Positions 8,333 through 17,856 of a stretch of DNA of 64,000 nt are shown here, piece after piece. Source of the DNA: an uncultured Bacteroidales bacterium (GTDB taxonomy: Bacteria; Bacteroidota; Bacteroidia; Bacteroidales; Bacteroidaceae); NCBI GenBank assembly GCA_902763885.1, contig CACWTU010000006.1, forward strand, positions 266,913 through 330,912. The letters run 5' to 3'. The notes under the pieces were generated by a model, which saw nothing but the letters and a program-made list of their open reading frames with translations, was not told the origin of the DNA and did no database searches. The position numbers were made by a program, and so were the translations under genes. The first letter of the stretch is position 1, and each line of letters starts with the position of its first letter.

Positions 8333-10345
8333 ATGGAATTCAAACTAGTTTCACCGTTTGAGCCCACCGGCGACCAGCCTCAGGCTATTCAGCAGCTCAC
8401 TGATGGGTTGCTGAACGGTGCTCACGCCCAAACTTTATTGGGCGTTACGGGATCAGGCAAGACATTCACAATAGCCAATGTTATCAAAAACATAGGGCGC
8501 CCCACCCTGGTTCTCAGCCACAACAAGACATTGGCTGCCCAGCTTTACAGCGAATTCAAGGCTTTCTTCCCTGAAAACGCCGTTGAATACTACGTTTCTT
8601 ACTATGACTATTACCAGCCGGAAGCGTATATTCCATCCACTGACACATACATTGAGAAAGACCTCTCCATCAATGATGAGATTGACAAGCTGCGTCTTTC
8701 TGCCACATCGGCCCTGCTTTCCGGCAGGAATGACGTGATTGTAGTGTCATCCGTATCATGCATATACGGTATGGGCAACCCGGCTGATTTCTACAACAAC
8801 GTGATTGAGCTGCGCAAGGGAGACCATCTGGACCGTAATGTACTGCTGCGCAAGCTGGTAGATTCATTATACACACGTAACGACATTGAACTGGGACGAG
8901 GCTGTTTCCGGGTAAAGGGTGAGAATGTAGATATCAACCTGGCTTACAATGATACCGCCGTCCGCATACAGTTCTGGGATGATGAGATAGATTCCATCGA
9001 GGAGTTTGACGTGCTCACCGGTGAGCGTATTGATACATATGAATTCTATCGGATTTATCCCGCCAACCTCTTCATGACCACCAAGGAGAGTCAGGAACGT
9101 GCCATCCGGGCCATTCAAGATGACCTGGTGGAACGTGTAGAGTATTTCCAAGAGATAGGAAAACCTTTGGAAGCCAAGCGTTTGAAGGAACGTGTGGAGT
9201 ATGACATTGAGATGATACGCGAGCTTGGCCATTGCAGCGGCATAGAGAACTACTCCCGATACTTTGACGGCCGCGCCGCCGGTACACGCCCCTACTGCCT
9301 GCTGGATTTCTTCCCCAAGGATTTCCTGACGGTAATTGATGAGAGCCACGTAAGCGTACCGCAGCTGCACGCCATGTACGGAGGAGACCGCGCCCGCAAG
9401 AAATCTCTGGTGGAATATGGATTCCGCCTGCCTGCCGCATTTGACAACCGTCCCCTCAAGTTCGATGAGTTCAAGGAGCTGACAGGACAGACCATTTACG
9501 TAAGCGCCACCCCCGCTGATTATGAACTTGAAGAGAGTGAAGGCGTTGTGGTGGACCAGGTAATACGTCCCACCGGACTGCTTGACCCCGAGATTGAGGT
9601 ACGCCCCAGCAAGAACCAGATAGATGACCTTCTTGAGGAGATTGCCGTACGCTCAGAGCGTGACGAGCGTGTGCTTGTAACTACACTTACCAAGCGTATG
9701 GCTGAGGAACTGAATGATTACCTTCTCAAGAACGGAGTGCGGTGCAACTACATACACAGTGATGTGGATACCATGGAACGAATCCAGATAATGACTGACC
9801 TACGAAAAGGGCTGTATGACGTACTTGTTGGTGTGAACCTGCTCCGTGAGGGATTGGATCTGCCTGAGGTATCATTGGTAGCTATAATAGATGCTGATAA
9901 GGAGGGATTCCTGCGTGATCACCGTTCACTCACTCAGACCGCGGGCCGTGCCGCACGTAACGTAAACGGAAAGGTGATACTTTACGCAGACAAGATAACG
10001 GAGAGCATGCGCCTGACCATAGCAGAGACCACACGTCGCCGCGAAAAACAGATGCGCTACAATGCCGAGCACGGCATTACGCCCAAGCAGATTGAAAAGG
10101 CTCTCAATACATCGCTGCTTATTCAAGGTACTCAGAATGATGAGCCTAAGCCATATGTGATGGAGGATAACACCAAATCTGTTGCTCAGGACCCCATTCT
10201 TAACAGAATGACCCCGCAGCAGCTTGACAAGGCCATTGCCCGCACTCGCCGCCTGATGAATGAAGCAGCCTCACGAATGGACTTCATGGAGGCAGCCCAA
10301 TACCGCGACGAAATGTTCAAACTAGAAGCGCTCCGCAACTCCTGA
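8333..10345 (+). CDS. uvrB: UvrB, excinuclease ABC subunit B
   Basis: UvrB is the helicase-like core of nucleotide excision repair that verifies damage and recruits UvrC. The 670-residue length is normal. Walker A is GVTGSGKT (residues 37-44). The beta-hairpin region YYDYYQPEAYIPSTDTYIEK inserts between DNA strands. The DESH Walker B-like motif and the SF2 motif QTAGRAARN follow, and the C-terminal UVR motif (MDFMEAAQYRDEM) contacts UvrC. It is monocistronic; its stop abuts a large palindromic repeat. Intact. Confidence 0.98.
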   Translation: MEFKLVSPFEPTGDQPQAIQQLTDGLLNGAHAQTLLGVTGSGKTFTIANVIKNIGRPTLVLSHNKTLAAQLYSEFKAFFPENAVEYYVSYYDYYQPEAYIPSTDTYIEKDLSINDEIDKLRLSATSALLSGRNDVIVVSSVSCIYGMGNPADFYNNVIELRKGDHLDRNVLLRKLVDSLYTRNDIELGRGCFRVKGENVDINLAYNDTAVRIQFWDDEIDSIEEFDVLTGERIDTYEFYRIYPANLFMTTKESQERAIRAIQDDLVERVEYFQEIGKPLEAKRLKERVEYDIEMIRELGHCSGIENYSRYFDGRAAGTRPYCLLDFFPKDFLTVIDESHVSVPQLHAMYGGDRARKKSLVEYGFRLPAAFDNRPLKFDEFKELTGQTIYVSATPADYELEESEGVVVDQVIRPTGLLDPEIEVRPSKNQIDDLLEEIAVRSERDERVLVTTLTKRMAEELNDYLLKNGVRCNYIHSDVDTMERIQIMTDLRKGLYDVLVGVNLLREGLDLPEVSLVAIIDADKEGFLRDHRSLTQTAGRAARNVNGKVILYADKITESMRLTIAETTRRREKQMRYNAEHGITPKQIEKALNTSLLIQGTQNDEPKPYVMEDNTKSVAQDPILNRMTPQQLDKAIARTRRLMNEAASRMDFMEAAQYRDEMFKLEALRNS

Positions 10346-10454
10346 GGGGCACAAAGGGGACGGTTCTTTTTGTGCCCCTGTAAAAATAATCAAAAGTTCT
10401 CATAAAAATAGGGGCACAAAAAGAACCGTCCCCTTTGTGCCCCTTTGTGCCCCT
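10345..10454. repeat. Paired REP-like palindromic repeat between uvrB and purU
   Basis: A 35-nt unit at 10345-10379 is repeated as its exact reverse complement at 10410-10444, separated by 30 nt of AT-rich sequence. Each unit is itself an imperfect hairpin with an 11-bp stem (AGGGGCACAAA with TTTGTGCCCCT) around a GGGGACGGTTC core. A further partial copy (TTTGTGCCCCT) follows at 10444-10454. The first unit begins on the last base of the uvrB stop codon, and the block fills the space to the convergent purU stop, so it may also act as a bidirectional terminator. Related cores occur at 19969, 39448 and 60690. Confidence 0.85.
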
Positions 10455-10463
10455 CTATTTGGG

Positions 10464-11315
10464 TTAGCTGAAGACTACGGTTTTGTTTTTGTAGACTAGG
10501 ATTTTATGCTCGATATGCTTTTGGACAGCATGGGAGAGGACAATCTTCTCCAGGTCCTTGCCCTTGTTGACCAGGTCCGATGGCATATCCTTGTGTGATA
10601 TGCGGACTACATCCTGGCAGATGATAGGACCTGCATCCAGTTCAGCAGTTACATAGTGACTGGTGGCACCGATAATCTTGACACCACGATCAAATGCGGC
10701 CTGATACGGCTTGGCACCTACGAATGCCGGCAGGAAGGAGTGATGGATATTGATTATCTTGTTGGGGTATGCGGCTATCATGCGGTCACCGATGATCTGC
10801 ATATAGCGGGCAAGTACAATGAAATCTATATTGTTCTCCTTAAGGAGCTCCATCATGGCAGTCTCCTGCTCCAACTTATTCTCCTTGGTAATGGGATATA
10901 CATAATAAGGTATGCCGAACATATCGGCCACATGTTTCATGTCAGGATGGTTGCTGACAATCAGGGGTATATCCACGTTCCACTCACCTGCGCTGTAACG
11001 TGCCAGCAGGTCAAACAGGCAGTGCGACATCTTGGATACGAATATGGCCATGCGCGGTTTGTTGTCACTGTAGTAGAGGCGGAAATTCATATCGTATTTC
11101 TTGGCATAGAGAGTGCCGAAATAATCGGAAATCTTATCCTTGGGAATAAGGAAGTTGTCAATATTCCACTCTATACGCATATTGAACACGTTCTCAACAT
11201 GATCAACGAACTGTGCCAGATAAACCACATTACCGCGGTTCTCAGTTATGAAATTGGTTATGTCTGCAATGATTCCCGGTCTGTCGGGGCAGTGCAATAA
11301 TAGTGTTACAGTCAT
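10464..11315 (-). CDS. purU: Formyltetrahydrofolate deformylase
   Basis: Hydrolyses 10-formyltetrahydrofolate to formate and tetrahydrofolate, balancing one-carbon pools. The 283 residues comprise an N-terminal ACT domain (about 1-80, LLLHCPDRPGIIADIT) and a formyltransferase-fold catalytic domain. Catalytic residues are visible as Asn189-Ile-His191 (NIHHSFLPAF) and Asp227 (AELDAGPI). Length and architecture are those of PurU rather than PurN, which lacks the ACT domain. Monocistronic; convergent with uvrB. Confidence 0.95.
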   Translation of the reverse strand: MTVTLLLHCPDRPGIIADITNFITENRGNVVYLAQFVDHVENVFNMRIEWNIDNFLIPKDKISDYFGTLYAKKYDMNFRLYYSDNKPRMAIFVSKMSHCLFDLLARYSAGEWNVDIPLIVSNHPDMKHVADMFGIPYYVYPITKENKLEQETAMMELLKENNIDFIVLARYMQIIGDRMIAAYPNKIINIHHSFLPAFVGAKPYQAAFDRGVKIIGATSHYVTAELDAGPIICQDVVRISHKDMPSDLVNKGKDLEKIVLSHAVQKHIEHKILVYKNKTVVFS

Positions 11316-11444
11316 TGTTAATGGTTTTTCAAGGCGCGAAATTACACAAAAAGGACCAATTTTATATCAATATGGCCTATAAAACAGATACAACGGCCTC
11401 CATTAATAAATAATCATTAACTTTACGGCATATTAACAGCACAT

Positions 11445-12311
11445 ATGAACAACAGAAAATATTTTGAGGGAAAGGTAGCCATTGTCACCGGCGCAAGTTC
11501 AGGAATAGGATTAGCCACAGCCACATTGCTGGCCAAGTATCAGGCAAAAGTGGTTCTTGCTGCAAGATCTGAGGACAAGCTCGATGAAGTACGCAAGGAT
11601 CTTTCCCAATACACTGAAGTCATAAGTGTAAAGACCGATGTCTCCATAGAGGATGACTGCCGTAATCTGATTGAGGAAACCGTAAAAAAATTCGGACGCA
11701 TAGACATACTCATAAACAACGCCGGCATCTCCATGCGCGCTATGTTCAAGGACCTGGACCTCAATGTGATACGCCGCCTGATGGATGTAAACTTCTGGGG
11801 TACTGTCTATTGCACCAAATATGCTCTGCCCTACCTGCTTGAATCAAAAGGCTCTATAGTTGGTGTCATCTCAACTGCAGGTTATAAAGGCCTACCCGGC
11901 CGTACAGGTTACTCGGCATCCAAGTTTGCCATAAACGGTTTCCTGGACACACTCCGTTCAGAGCATCTTTATGATGGGCTTCACGTGATGATATATGCTC
12001 CCGGCTTTACGGCATCAAACATCCGCAAGACTGCTCTCATGGCCGATGGCAGCCAGCAGGGCGAGACTCCGCGTGAAGAGGGCAAGATGATGACCTCAGA
12101 GCGTGTGGCGGAGATAATGCTGAATCATATCCGCAAACGTTCCAGACGAGCCACGCTCACATTTACCAGCAAGCTGTTGCTTATGCTTACAAGGCTGTTC
12201 CCCATCATGACAGACCACATGGAGTACTGGTACATGGCACGTGAGCCGGATTCACCCTTCAAGCGCCGCTCAGAGATCCTCAAAGAGAGAAAATCAAATC
12301 ACCAAGCGTAG
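11445..12311 (+). CDS. Short-chain dehydrogenase/reductase
   Basis: 288-residue NAD(P)-dependent oxidoreductase of the classical SDR fold. Cofactor motif TGASSGIG at residues 15-22, NNAG at 91-94, catalytic Ser143, Tyr156 and Lys160 (YSASK). The C-terminal extension (RSRRATLTFTSKLLLMLTRLFPIM) is hydrophobic and may associate with membrane, as in DHRS7-like members acting on lipids. The substrate cannot be read from sequence. The 3' end overlaps the convergent DUF3078 gene by 13 bp. A near-consensus box (TAACTTTA, 11418-11425) lies upstream. Confidence 0.88.
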   Translation: MNNRKYFEGKVAIVTGASSGIGLATATLLAKYQAKVVLAARSEDKLDEVRKDLSQYTEVISVKTDVSIEDDCRNLIEETVKKFGRIDILINNAGISMRAMFKDLDLNVIRRLMDVNFWGTVYCTKYALPYLLESKGSIVGVISTAGYKGLPGRTGYSASKFAINGFLDTLRSEHLYDGLHVMIYAPGFTASNIRKTALMADGSQQGETPREEGKMMTSERVAEIMLNHIRKRSRRATLTFTSKLLLMLTRLFPIMTDHMEYWYMAREPDSPFKRRSEILKERKSNHQA

Positions 12312-13657
12312 TTGAAGTTCAAAGTTAGGAACTCCTTGAACTGGCTGTAACCCATAAGATTACCGTCCTTATCAAGTTTGCGCTTAACGGTGTCATCAAA
12401 GCGCCAATGACAGAAGAACTGGAGTGACAGATATTTGGTAAGCCTGTAGTCAATGGTATTCTCCCAGTTGGCCTCAACGCCCTCATAACTCGTATAGAAC
12501 TGAGCCTTGGATGTCCAGGTGAAATCCTCCAGGAATGACCATTTGATGTTACCGTCAAAACGGGAACCCAAGGTGTATTTGAAGTTCTTGCCGGCGTCTA
12601 TACCGAAATTGGTAGCGATGCTGTCAACACTCACGTATCGACAGTTATAGGATAACGGAGACAACAATACTGAAAGCGTGATGTTCTTCTTCTTGAATTT
12701 GGGCTTATAGTCCATACCTATGGAAAGGTTTCCATAAACCGGCGCAAAGAATTTGGACTTCAGTTTTGTAGTAACCTTGGTGTCATAGACAGGCATAAAC
12801 TGCGTATAACCCTGGAATTGTGAAGAATAATACCAGTTCTCAAATGCTTTCAGGCCATACTTTGAAGTAAAGCGGATAAGGTCTTCATTTGTACGCAAGG
12901 TGGTTTTGTTATCAATCTCTGTCGTATAGAAACCAAGTTTCAGCTCCAGCTTGTTGTCAAAAGTTGTATTTTTCCTGGCATAATTTGCTTCTGTATTGAT
13001 CTGCCCCAGAATGGAATGGTTGCTCTCACCGCCCTTATACCAGTTGTCAGAATAATAACTCTGGGTATATTTACCCTGGAAATTACCGAAAACTTTCCAA
13101 TAGCGCTGTCTGGGAGCAGCCATATCCGGACTGCTCTCTATTGTAGGACGTCGTCCCCTTGCCTTCACATCCAGTTGAATACCAGTCACCATATCCTCGG
13201 ATATCGGTGTCACAGTCTGCACACCCATGAGTTCCTCTTCAGTCATTCTTACCAGTTCCGGATGCTCCAGATACACCTTGGCCAGAGTCTCGTCAATCAT
13301 TCTGGCAAGCGTACGCTCAGAGACATCGCCTATCGGTTCAAGCGGTAAAAGGTCATCCTGCCTATTTTGACCTTTCCTCTCCGGGGTTATAGCTTCCGAT
13401 ATGGCAGACCCGTACATCACTATCGGCATAAACAGCCTGAAATACAACGGATTATCAGAGATATCATCATTAATCACATCCGATCCATGCTCAAAAAAGG
13501 ATGTCAAAGAATCAAGGTGAGCCTTGAATTTCTCAGACGTGACTAAAGTATCGGGATATGCCGATTTGAACGGATTCGACACTTCCTGAGCAATGGTTGT
13601 AATTGACAATATCAGTAATGCGGCAATCGCAAAACCTCTCTTCATATGCCTTTTCAT
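12299..13657 (-). CDS. DUF3078 family outer-membrane protein
   Basis: 452 residues from the ATG at 13657 (ATG 13645 is also possible); the N-terminus MKRGFAIAALLILSITTIAQ is a signal peptide. From about residue 200 the sequence WYKGGESNHSILGQINTEAN and the alternating strands after it match DUF3078, a Bacteroidota family predicted to form a beta-barrel. It ends NFNYAW with a C-terminal aromatic residue. A preceding region of about 170 residues is unique to the protein. Function unknown. Its 3' end overlaps the SDR gene by 13 bp. Confidence 0.8.
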   Translation of the reverse strand: MKRHMKRGFAIAALLILSITTIAQEVSNPFKSAYPDTLVTSEKFKAHLDSLTSFFEHGSDVINDDISDNPLYFRLFMPIVMYGSAISEAITPERKGQNRQDDLLPLEPIGDVSERTLARMIDETLAKVYLEHPELVRMTEEELMGVQTVTPISEDMVTGIQLDVKARGRRPTIESSPDMAAPRQRYWKVFGNFQGKYTQSYYSDNWYKGGESNHSILGQINTEANYARKNTTFDNKLELKLGFYTTEIDNKTTLRTNEDLIRFTSKYGLKAFENWYYSSQFQGYTQFMPVYDTKVTTKLKSKFFAPVYGNLSIGMDYKPKFKKKNITLSVLLSPLSYNCRYVSVDSIATNFGIDAGKNFKYTLGSRFDGNIKWSFLEDFTWTSKAQFYTSYEGVEANWENTIDYRLTKYLSLQFFCHWRFDDTVKRKLDKDGNLMGYSQFKEFLTLNFNYAW

Positions 13658-13721
13658 AAGGTGCAAGTGCAAAAATACAATAAATTATCGTACCCCGCCC
13701 GCACTCGCTCAATATATTTTG

Positions 13722-13729
13722 TACCTTTG
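13722..13729 (+). promoter_or_regulatory. -7 box (TACCTTTG) upstream of yidC
   Basis: Exact TAnnTTTG match ending 29 bp before the GTG start, giving a leader of roughly 23 nt. No clear -33 element is seen. Confidence 0.5.
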
Positions 13730-13758
13730 CGTTCCGTAACGAATAATAGCATTTCAAA

Positions 13759-15654
13759 GTGGACAGAAGAACTTTATTTGGCTTGATACTTATCCCCTTA
13801 GTATTAGTATTGGTAATGCTTTGGTCCGGTAACAACCAGAAAAAAAACGCAGACAAGACAGCACAGTACGAGCAGAAAATAGATGAGGCAAAATCATCAG
13901 ACGCAGCACTGTCTGCACAGGAAAACACCGATGCTGCAACCGCCTTGCAGCAGGATTCACTGTCTCCCCTTTTCCCTGCCCTGAACGGCACTGAGACCAC
14001 TACAATCCTTGACAACGGGCTTGTAAAGATAGGTATCTCCTCAAAAGGAGCAGCCCCGTGTTCTGCCCAGCTCTATAATTATAAGGATCAGAAGGGAAGC
14101 GATGTCGTGCTCTTCAGCCAGAATGAAATAAGCATAAACTTCAAGATAGACGGCAAGAATCAGAATATCCAGAGCAAGGACCTCTATTTTGAGACAATCA
14201 GGAACGGCTCCAATTCCGTTACCATGCGTCTCAACACCTACGGTTACGGCCATCTGGACTTCATTTACACACTGCTCCCTGAGAGTTACATGCTCAACCT
14301 TGACATCAAGGCTGCAGGCATGGAAAACTTCTTCTCATCAAACCTCAACACACTTGCCGTAGATTGGATACAGAACCTGCGCCAGCAAGAGAAGGGTTTT
14401 GAGTTCGAGCAGCGTTATACCACCCTCACCTACAAGCGCAACGACAAGAACAAGGCAAAGATATTCAATATCGCCCCTGCCACAAAAAAATCCACAAAAG
14501 CCTCTTCCAGCACAGTTGAGGAGCCTTTGGATTGGGTAGCATACAAGAACCAGTTCTTCTCATGCATCATGATTGCCTCCGGAACATACAACGGAGGTGC
14601 ACAGCTCTCAGGCGTATCATATGCCAAAGGCATAGGCTACATGAAGAAGCTCATGGCAAAAACCAGCACAGCTTTTGACCCGGCAGGAAATGAACCCACA
14701 CAGTTCCAGTTCTACATCGGACCTAACGATTACAAGATCCTGAAACAGAACAGCAAGCTGGCACATGGTGACCACAAGATCAGACTGAACCGCGTCTTTG
14801 ATCTGGGTTGGCCGGTAGTTCGTGAAGTGAACCGTTTCCTTATCATACCTCTGTTCAACCTGCTTTCAAAGTGGAACCTGAATATGGGTATTGTGATACT
14901 GCTCATGACCATCATCATAAAACTGCTGGTTATGCCTGCACAGATCAAGTCATACATGTCATCCGCCAAGCAGCGTGCCCTCAAGCCTTATGTAGATGAG
15001 GTGGCCGCCAAATATCCCAAGCCTGAGGATGCCATGAAGAAGCAGCAGGAAACCATGGCCGTTTATAGCAAGTACGGTGTAAGCCCCATGGGAGGTTGTC
15101 TCCCGATGCTTATACAGATGCCTGTCTGGACCGCATTCTTCTTCTTTGTACCGAATGCCATTGAATTGCGTCAGCAGAGTTTCCTCTGGGCAACAGACCT
15201 CACGGGATTTGATGACCTGATCAGATGGAACAACAACATACCTTTGATTGGTGACCACCTGAGCATATTCTGCTTACTGTTCTGCGTCACCAACATCATC
15301 AATACCATCTATTCCATGCAGCAACAGCAGATGGCTCCAGGCCAGGAGGAGAGTATGAAGGCAATGCGCTGGATGTCATACCTCATGCCAGTATTGTTCT
15401 TCTTCATGTTCAACAACTACTCATCAGGTCTCTGCTATTACTACTTCATATCCGGTCTGGTAGGTATCATAACCATGATCTGGCTGCGTCGTTCAACAGA
15501 TGAGAAAGCCATTCTGGCTAAACTGGAAGCCGATTATGAGGCCAGCCGCAATGACCCCTCCAAGCGCAAGCAAGGCGGAAGCAACATGATGGCCCGTCTG
15601 GAGGCTCTTCAGAAAGAGCAGGAAAGACTGCAGAAACAACAGCAGCACAAATAG
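13759..15654 (+). CDS. yidC: Membrane protein insertase YidC
   Basis: YidC inserts and folds inner-membrane proteins with or without SecYEG. 631 residues. I accept the GTG start because it gives MDRRTLFGLILIPLVLVLVM, the expected first transmembrane segment. A large periplasmic domain follows (about 60-340), then the conserved core: helices at about 365-395 (NMGIVILLMTIIIKLLVMP), a cytoplasmic hairpin (YMSSAKQRALKPYVDEVAAKY) and further helices, ending in a basic Gln-rich tail. Long-form Gram-negative architecture. It ends 1 bp from the convergent peptidase stop, leaving no space for a separate terminator. Confidence 0.96.
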   Translation: MDRRTLFGLILIPLVLVLVMLWSGNNQKKNADKTAQYEQKIDEAKSSDAALSAQENTDAATALQQDSLSPLFPALNGTETTTILDNGLVKIGISSKGAAPCSAQLYNYKDQKGSDVVLFSQNEISINFKIDGKNQNIQSKDLYFETIRNGSNSVTMRLNTYGYGHLDFIYTLLPESYMLNLDIKAAGMENFFSSNLNTLAVDWIQNLRQQEKGFEFEQRYTTLTYKRNDKNKAKIFNIAPATKKSTKASSSTVEEPLDWVAYKNQFFSCIMIASGTYNGGAQLSGVSYAKGIGYMKKLMAKTSTAFDPAGNEPTQFQFYIGPNDYKILKQNSKLAHGDHKIRLNRVFDLGWPVVREVNRFLIIPLFNLLSKWNLNMGIVILLMTIIIKLLVMPAQIKSYMSSAKQRALKPYVDEVAAKYPKPEDAMKKQQETMAVYSKYGVSPMGGCLPMLIQMPVWTAFFFFVPNAIELRQQSFLWATDLTGFDDLIRWNNNIPLIGDHLSIFCLLFCVTNIINTIYSMQQQQMAPGQEESMKAMRWMSYLMPVLFFFMFNNYSSGLCYYYFISGLVGIITMIWLRRSTDEKAILAKLEADYEASRNDPSKRKQGGSNMMARLEALQKEQERLQKQQQHK

Positions 15655-15655
15655 T

Positions 15656-17767
15656 TTATTTCAACCACTTATCAAGCCAGTTGAAATAGGTTCTCTGCCA
15701 CAGGACTCCGTTCTGTGGCTTATTTACCCAATGGTTCTCATCAGGGAACAGCAACAGTTCTGCCGTAACGCCACGCAGTCTTGCAGCCTGGAAAGCTGAT
15801 ATAGCCTGTGAGTAAAGTACACGGTAATCCTTCTCGCCATGGATGCAAAGGATCGGTGTGTCCCATTTATCGGCAAAAAGATGCGGTGACGTGGCGTATG
15901 TTCTCTCTGTCACTTCATTCTTTTCCCAATAAGGTCCGCCCATATCCCAATACGGGAACCACATCTCCTCTGTCTCCAGGAACTGCTGCTCAAGATTGAA
16001 GATGCCGTCATGTGCGATGAAGCACTTGAACCGGCCATCGTGATGACCGGCAAGCCAATAGACGGAATATCCGCCAAAGCTGGCTCCTACACAACCCAGA
16101 CGTTCCTTATCCACGTACGGCTCTTTGCTTATATCATCAATTGCAGAAAGCAGGTCACTCATACACTGCCCGCCATAGTCTCCGCTTATATCCTCAAGCC
16201 ACTTCTTTCCGAATCCAGGCAGTCCTCTGCGGTTGGGAGCAACAATTATATAGCCATTGTCTGCCATGATACGGAAGTTCCATCGGTAGCTCCAGAACTG
16301 GGAAACCATATTCTGAGGTCCACCCTCACAGAACAACAGTGTAGGATATTTCTTGGTTTCATCAAAGTCTGGCGGGAATACGACCCATGCCAGCATATCC
16401 TTGCCGTCAGAGGTCTTCACTACGCGCGCATCAACCCTGATATTATTCAACTGGCTGAATATATGATCGTTCTCATGCGAGAGTTTCTCAGCAAGTCCGC
16501 GTCTTATGTCAACCAGAAAAATTTCTGTCGCAAATCGCATTGACTGACGCGTTACTATAAGGTTCCTGTCATTTGTCCACACCAATGAATTGTAATCACA
16601 TACATCATCATTGATTGTCAGGATATTACCGTTCAGATCAGCAGAGAACAGTGACATACGTCCCTGCCATGAGCCTATGAAAAAGAGGTAGTCCCTCTCC
16701 CGGGCCCAAATGAAATTATCCACATTACTGTCAAAGCCATCTGATACGGACCATTTGCTGTAATCCTCCAAATCCATTACATATAGACGGTTTATATCAC
16801 TCTCATAACCGTCACGCTCCATACTCTGCCATGCAATGAAACGGCCGTCGGAACTGAACTTGGGATTTATATCATATCCCATATTCTTATCCTCGGCGCC
16901 ATCCAGCTTGCACAGATTAATGGTCTTGCCACTCTCTATATTATATAGGTATATATCTGAATCCGTACTCTTGGAATACTCCGCCCCAACCTTCTTACGG
17001 CAGGTGTAAGCAATGTTCTTTCCATCCGGACTCCAGGCGAACTGCTCTATCCCGCCAAACGGCAGCATCGGGCTTTCATATGGTTCGCCTTCAAGCAGGT
17101 CAATTGCATCGGCCGCAATCTTATTGCCGTCAAAAGCTGAAACAAACGGATGCGGAACAGATGTGGTCCAGCTGTCCCAGTGACGGAACATAAGGTCATC
17201 GGCTATCATACCGGAAGCCTTGGGAAGGTCATCATACTGTTTCTCTTTTACCAGGGGATTGGGAACGCTCATGACAGTAAGCACGTGACTCATGTCCGGA
17301 GAGAAGAGGAATCCCTCAATGTCACGTTCTGCCGATGACAGCATCTTGCGGTGTTTTCCGTTGACATCCATGCACCATATCTGCTGTATTCCGTCTTTGG
17401 CTGAAAGATATGCGATGTGCTCATTATCCATCCATGCCGGGCTGTGTTCCGATACAGCCGTTCCGGTGAGCAGCTTCACGTTACTGCCATCACTGTTCAT
17501 CACATATATCACAGTATGGCTGGCGTTCTCCTCAACGCTGTAATAAGACACCTGATACGCAATCTTTGAACCATCGGGTGATACGGCAACATCTGCAATC
17601 CGGCCTAAAGCCCACAGAGCCTCCGGCGTAAGACGTCCGTTCTCTATTTGAAAATCACTCTTTCCGATGTTTACCTTACTGTCATCTTTCTTTACCATCA
17701 TAAGCAACAAAAACGTAAAAACTGCAGCAAATGCCACGATGAATGCTTTGAATCGCCTGTTATCCAT
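15656..17767 (-). CDS. S9 family prolyl oligopeptidase-like peptidase
   Basis: 703 residues. An N-terminal membrane anchor (about 7-25) is followed by a WD40-like beta-propeller (repeated SPDG motifs, such as DVAVSPDGSKIAY and FAWSPDGKNIAY). The C-terminal alpha/beta hydrolase has Ser563 (GASFGGYS), Asp647 (GEKDYRV) and His679 (DENHWV) as the triad. Such enzymes cut dipeptides or short peptides from peptide substrates in the periplasm; DPP5/DPP-IV-type activity is plausible. It serves peptide use typical of Bacteroidales. Divergent from dsbD. Confidence 0.9.
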   Translation of the reverse strand: MDNRRFKAFIVAFAAVFTFLLLMMVKKDDSKVNIGKSDFQIENGRLTPEALWALGRIADVAVSPDGSKIAYQVSYYSVEENASHTVIYVMNSDGSNVKLLTGTAVSEHSPAWMDNEHIAYLSAKDGIQQIWCMDVNGKHRKMLSSAERDIEGFLFSPDMSHVLTVMSVPNPLVKEKQYDDLPKASGMIADDLMFRHWDSWTTSVPHPFVSAFDGNKIAADAIDLLEGEPYESPMLPFGGIEQFAWSPDGKNIAYTCRKKVGAEYSKSTDSDIYLYNIESGKTINLCKLDGAEDKNMGYDINPKFSSDGRFIAWQSMERDGYESDINRLYVMDLEDYSKWSVSDGFDSNVDNFIWARERDYLFFIGSWQGRMSLFSADLNGNILTINDDVCDYNSLVWTNDRNLIVTRQSMRFATEIFLVDIRRGLAEKLSHENDHIFSQLNNIRVDARVVKTSDGKDMLAWVVFPPDFDETKKYPTLLFCEGGPQNMVSQFWSYRWNFRIMADNGYIIVAPNRRGLPGFGKKWLEDISGDYGGQCMSDLLSAIDDISKEPYVDKERLGCVGASFGGYSVYWLAGHHDGRFKCFIAHDGIFNLEQQFLETEEMWFPYWDMGGPYWEKNEVTERTYATSPHLFADKWDTPILCIHGEKDYRVLYSQAISAFQAARLRGVTAELLLFPDENHWVNKPQNGVLWQRTYFNWLDKWLK

Positions 17768-17833
17768 TACTGATTGAATGTTTGAAATGCGAATATATCA
17801 TTTATTATCGACAAATAGGTAAGGGTTATTTGT

Positions 17834-17841
17834 TATCTTCG
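17834..17841 (+). promoter_or_regulatory. -7 box (TATCTTCG) deciding the dsbD start
   Basis: One mismatch to TAnnTTTG; ends 15 bp before the ATG at 17857. It lies inside the longer possible reading from 17782, so it argues for the downstream start. Confidence 0.45.
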
Positions 17842-17856
17842 CGGAAAATAAGCTAT

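Noticed and set aside
17782-17856. Longer DsbD start
   Set aside because: It places 25 residues before the signal peptide and covers the -7 box at 17834.
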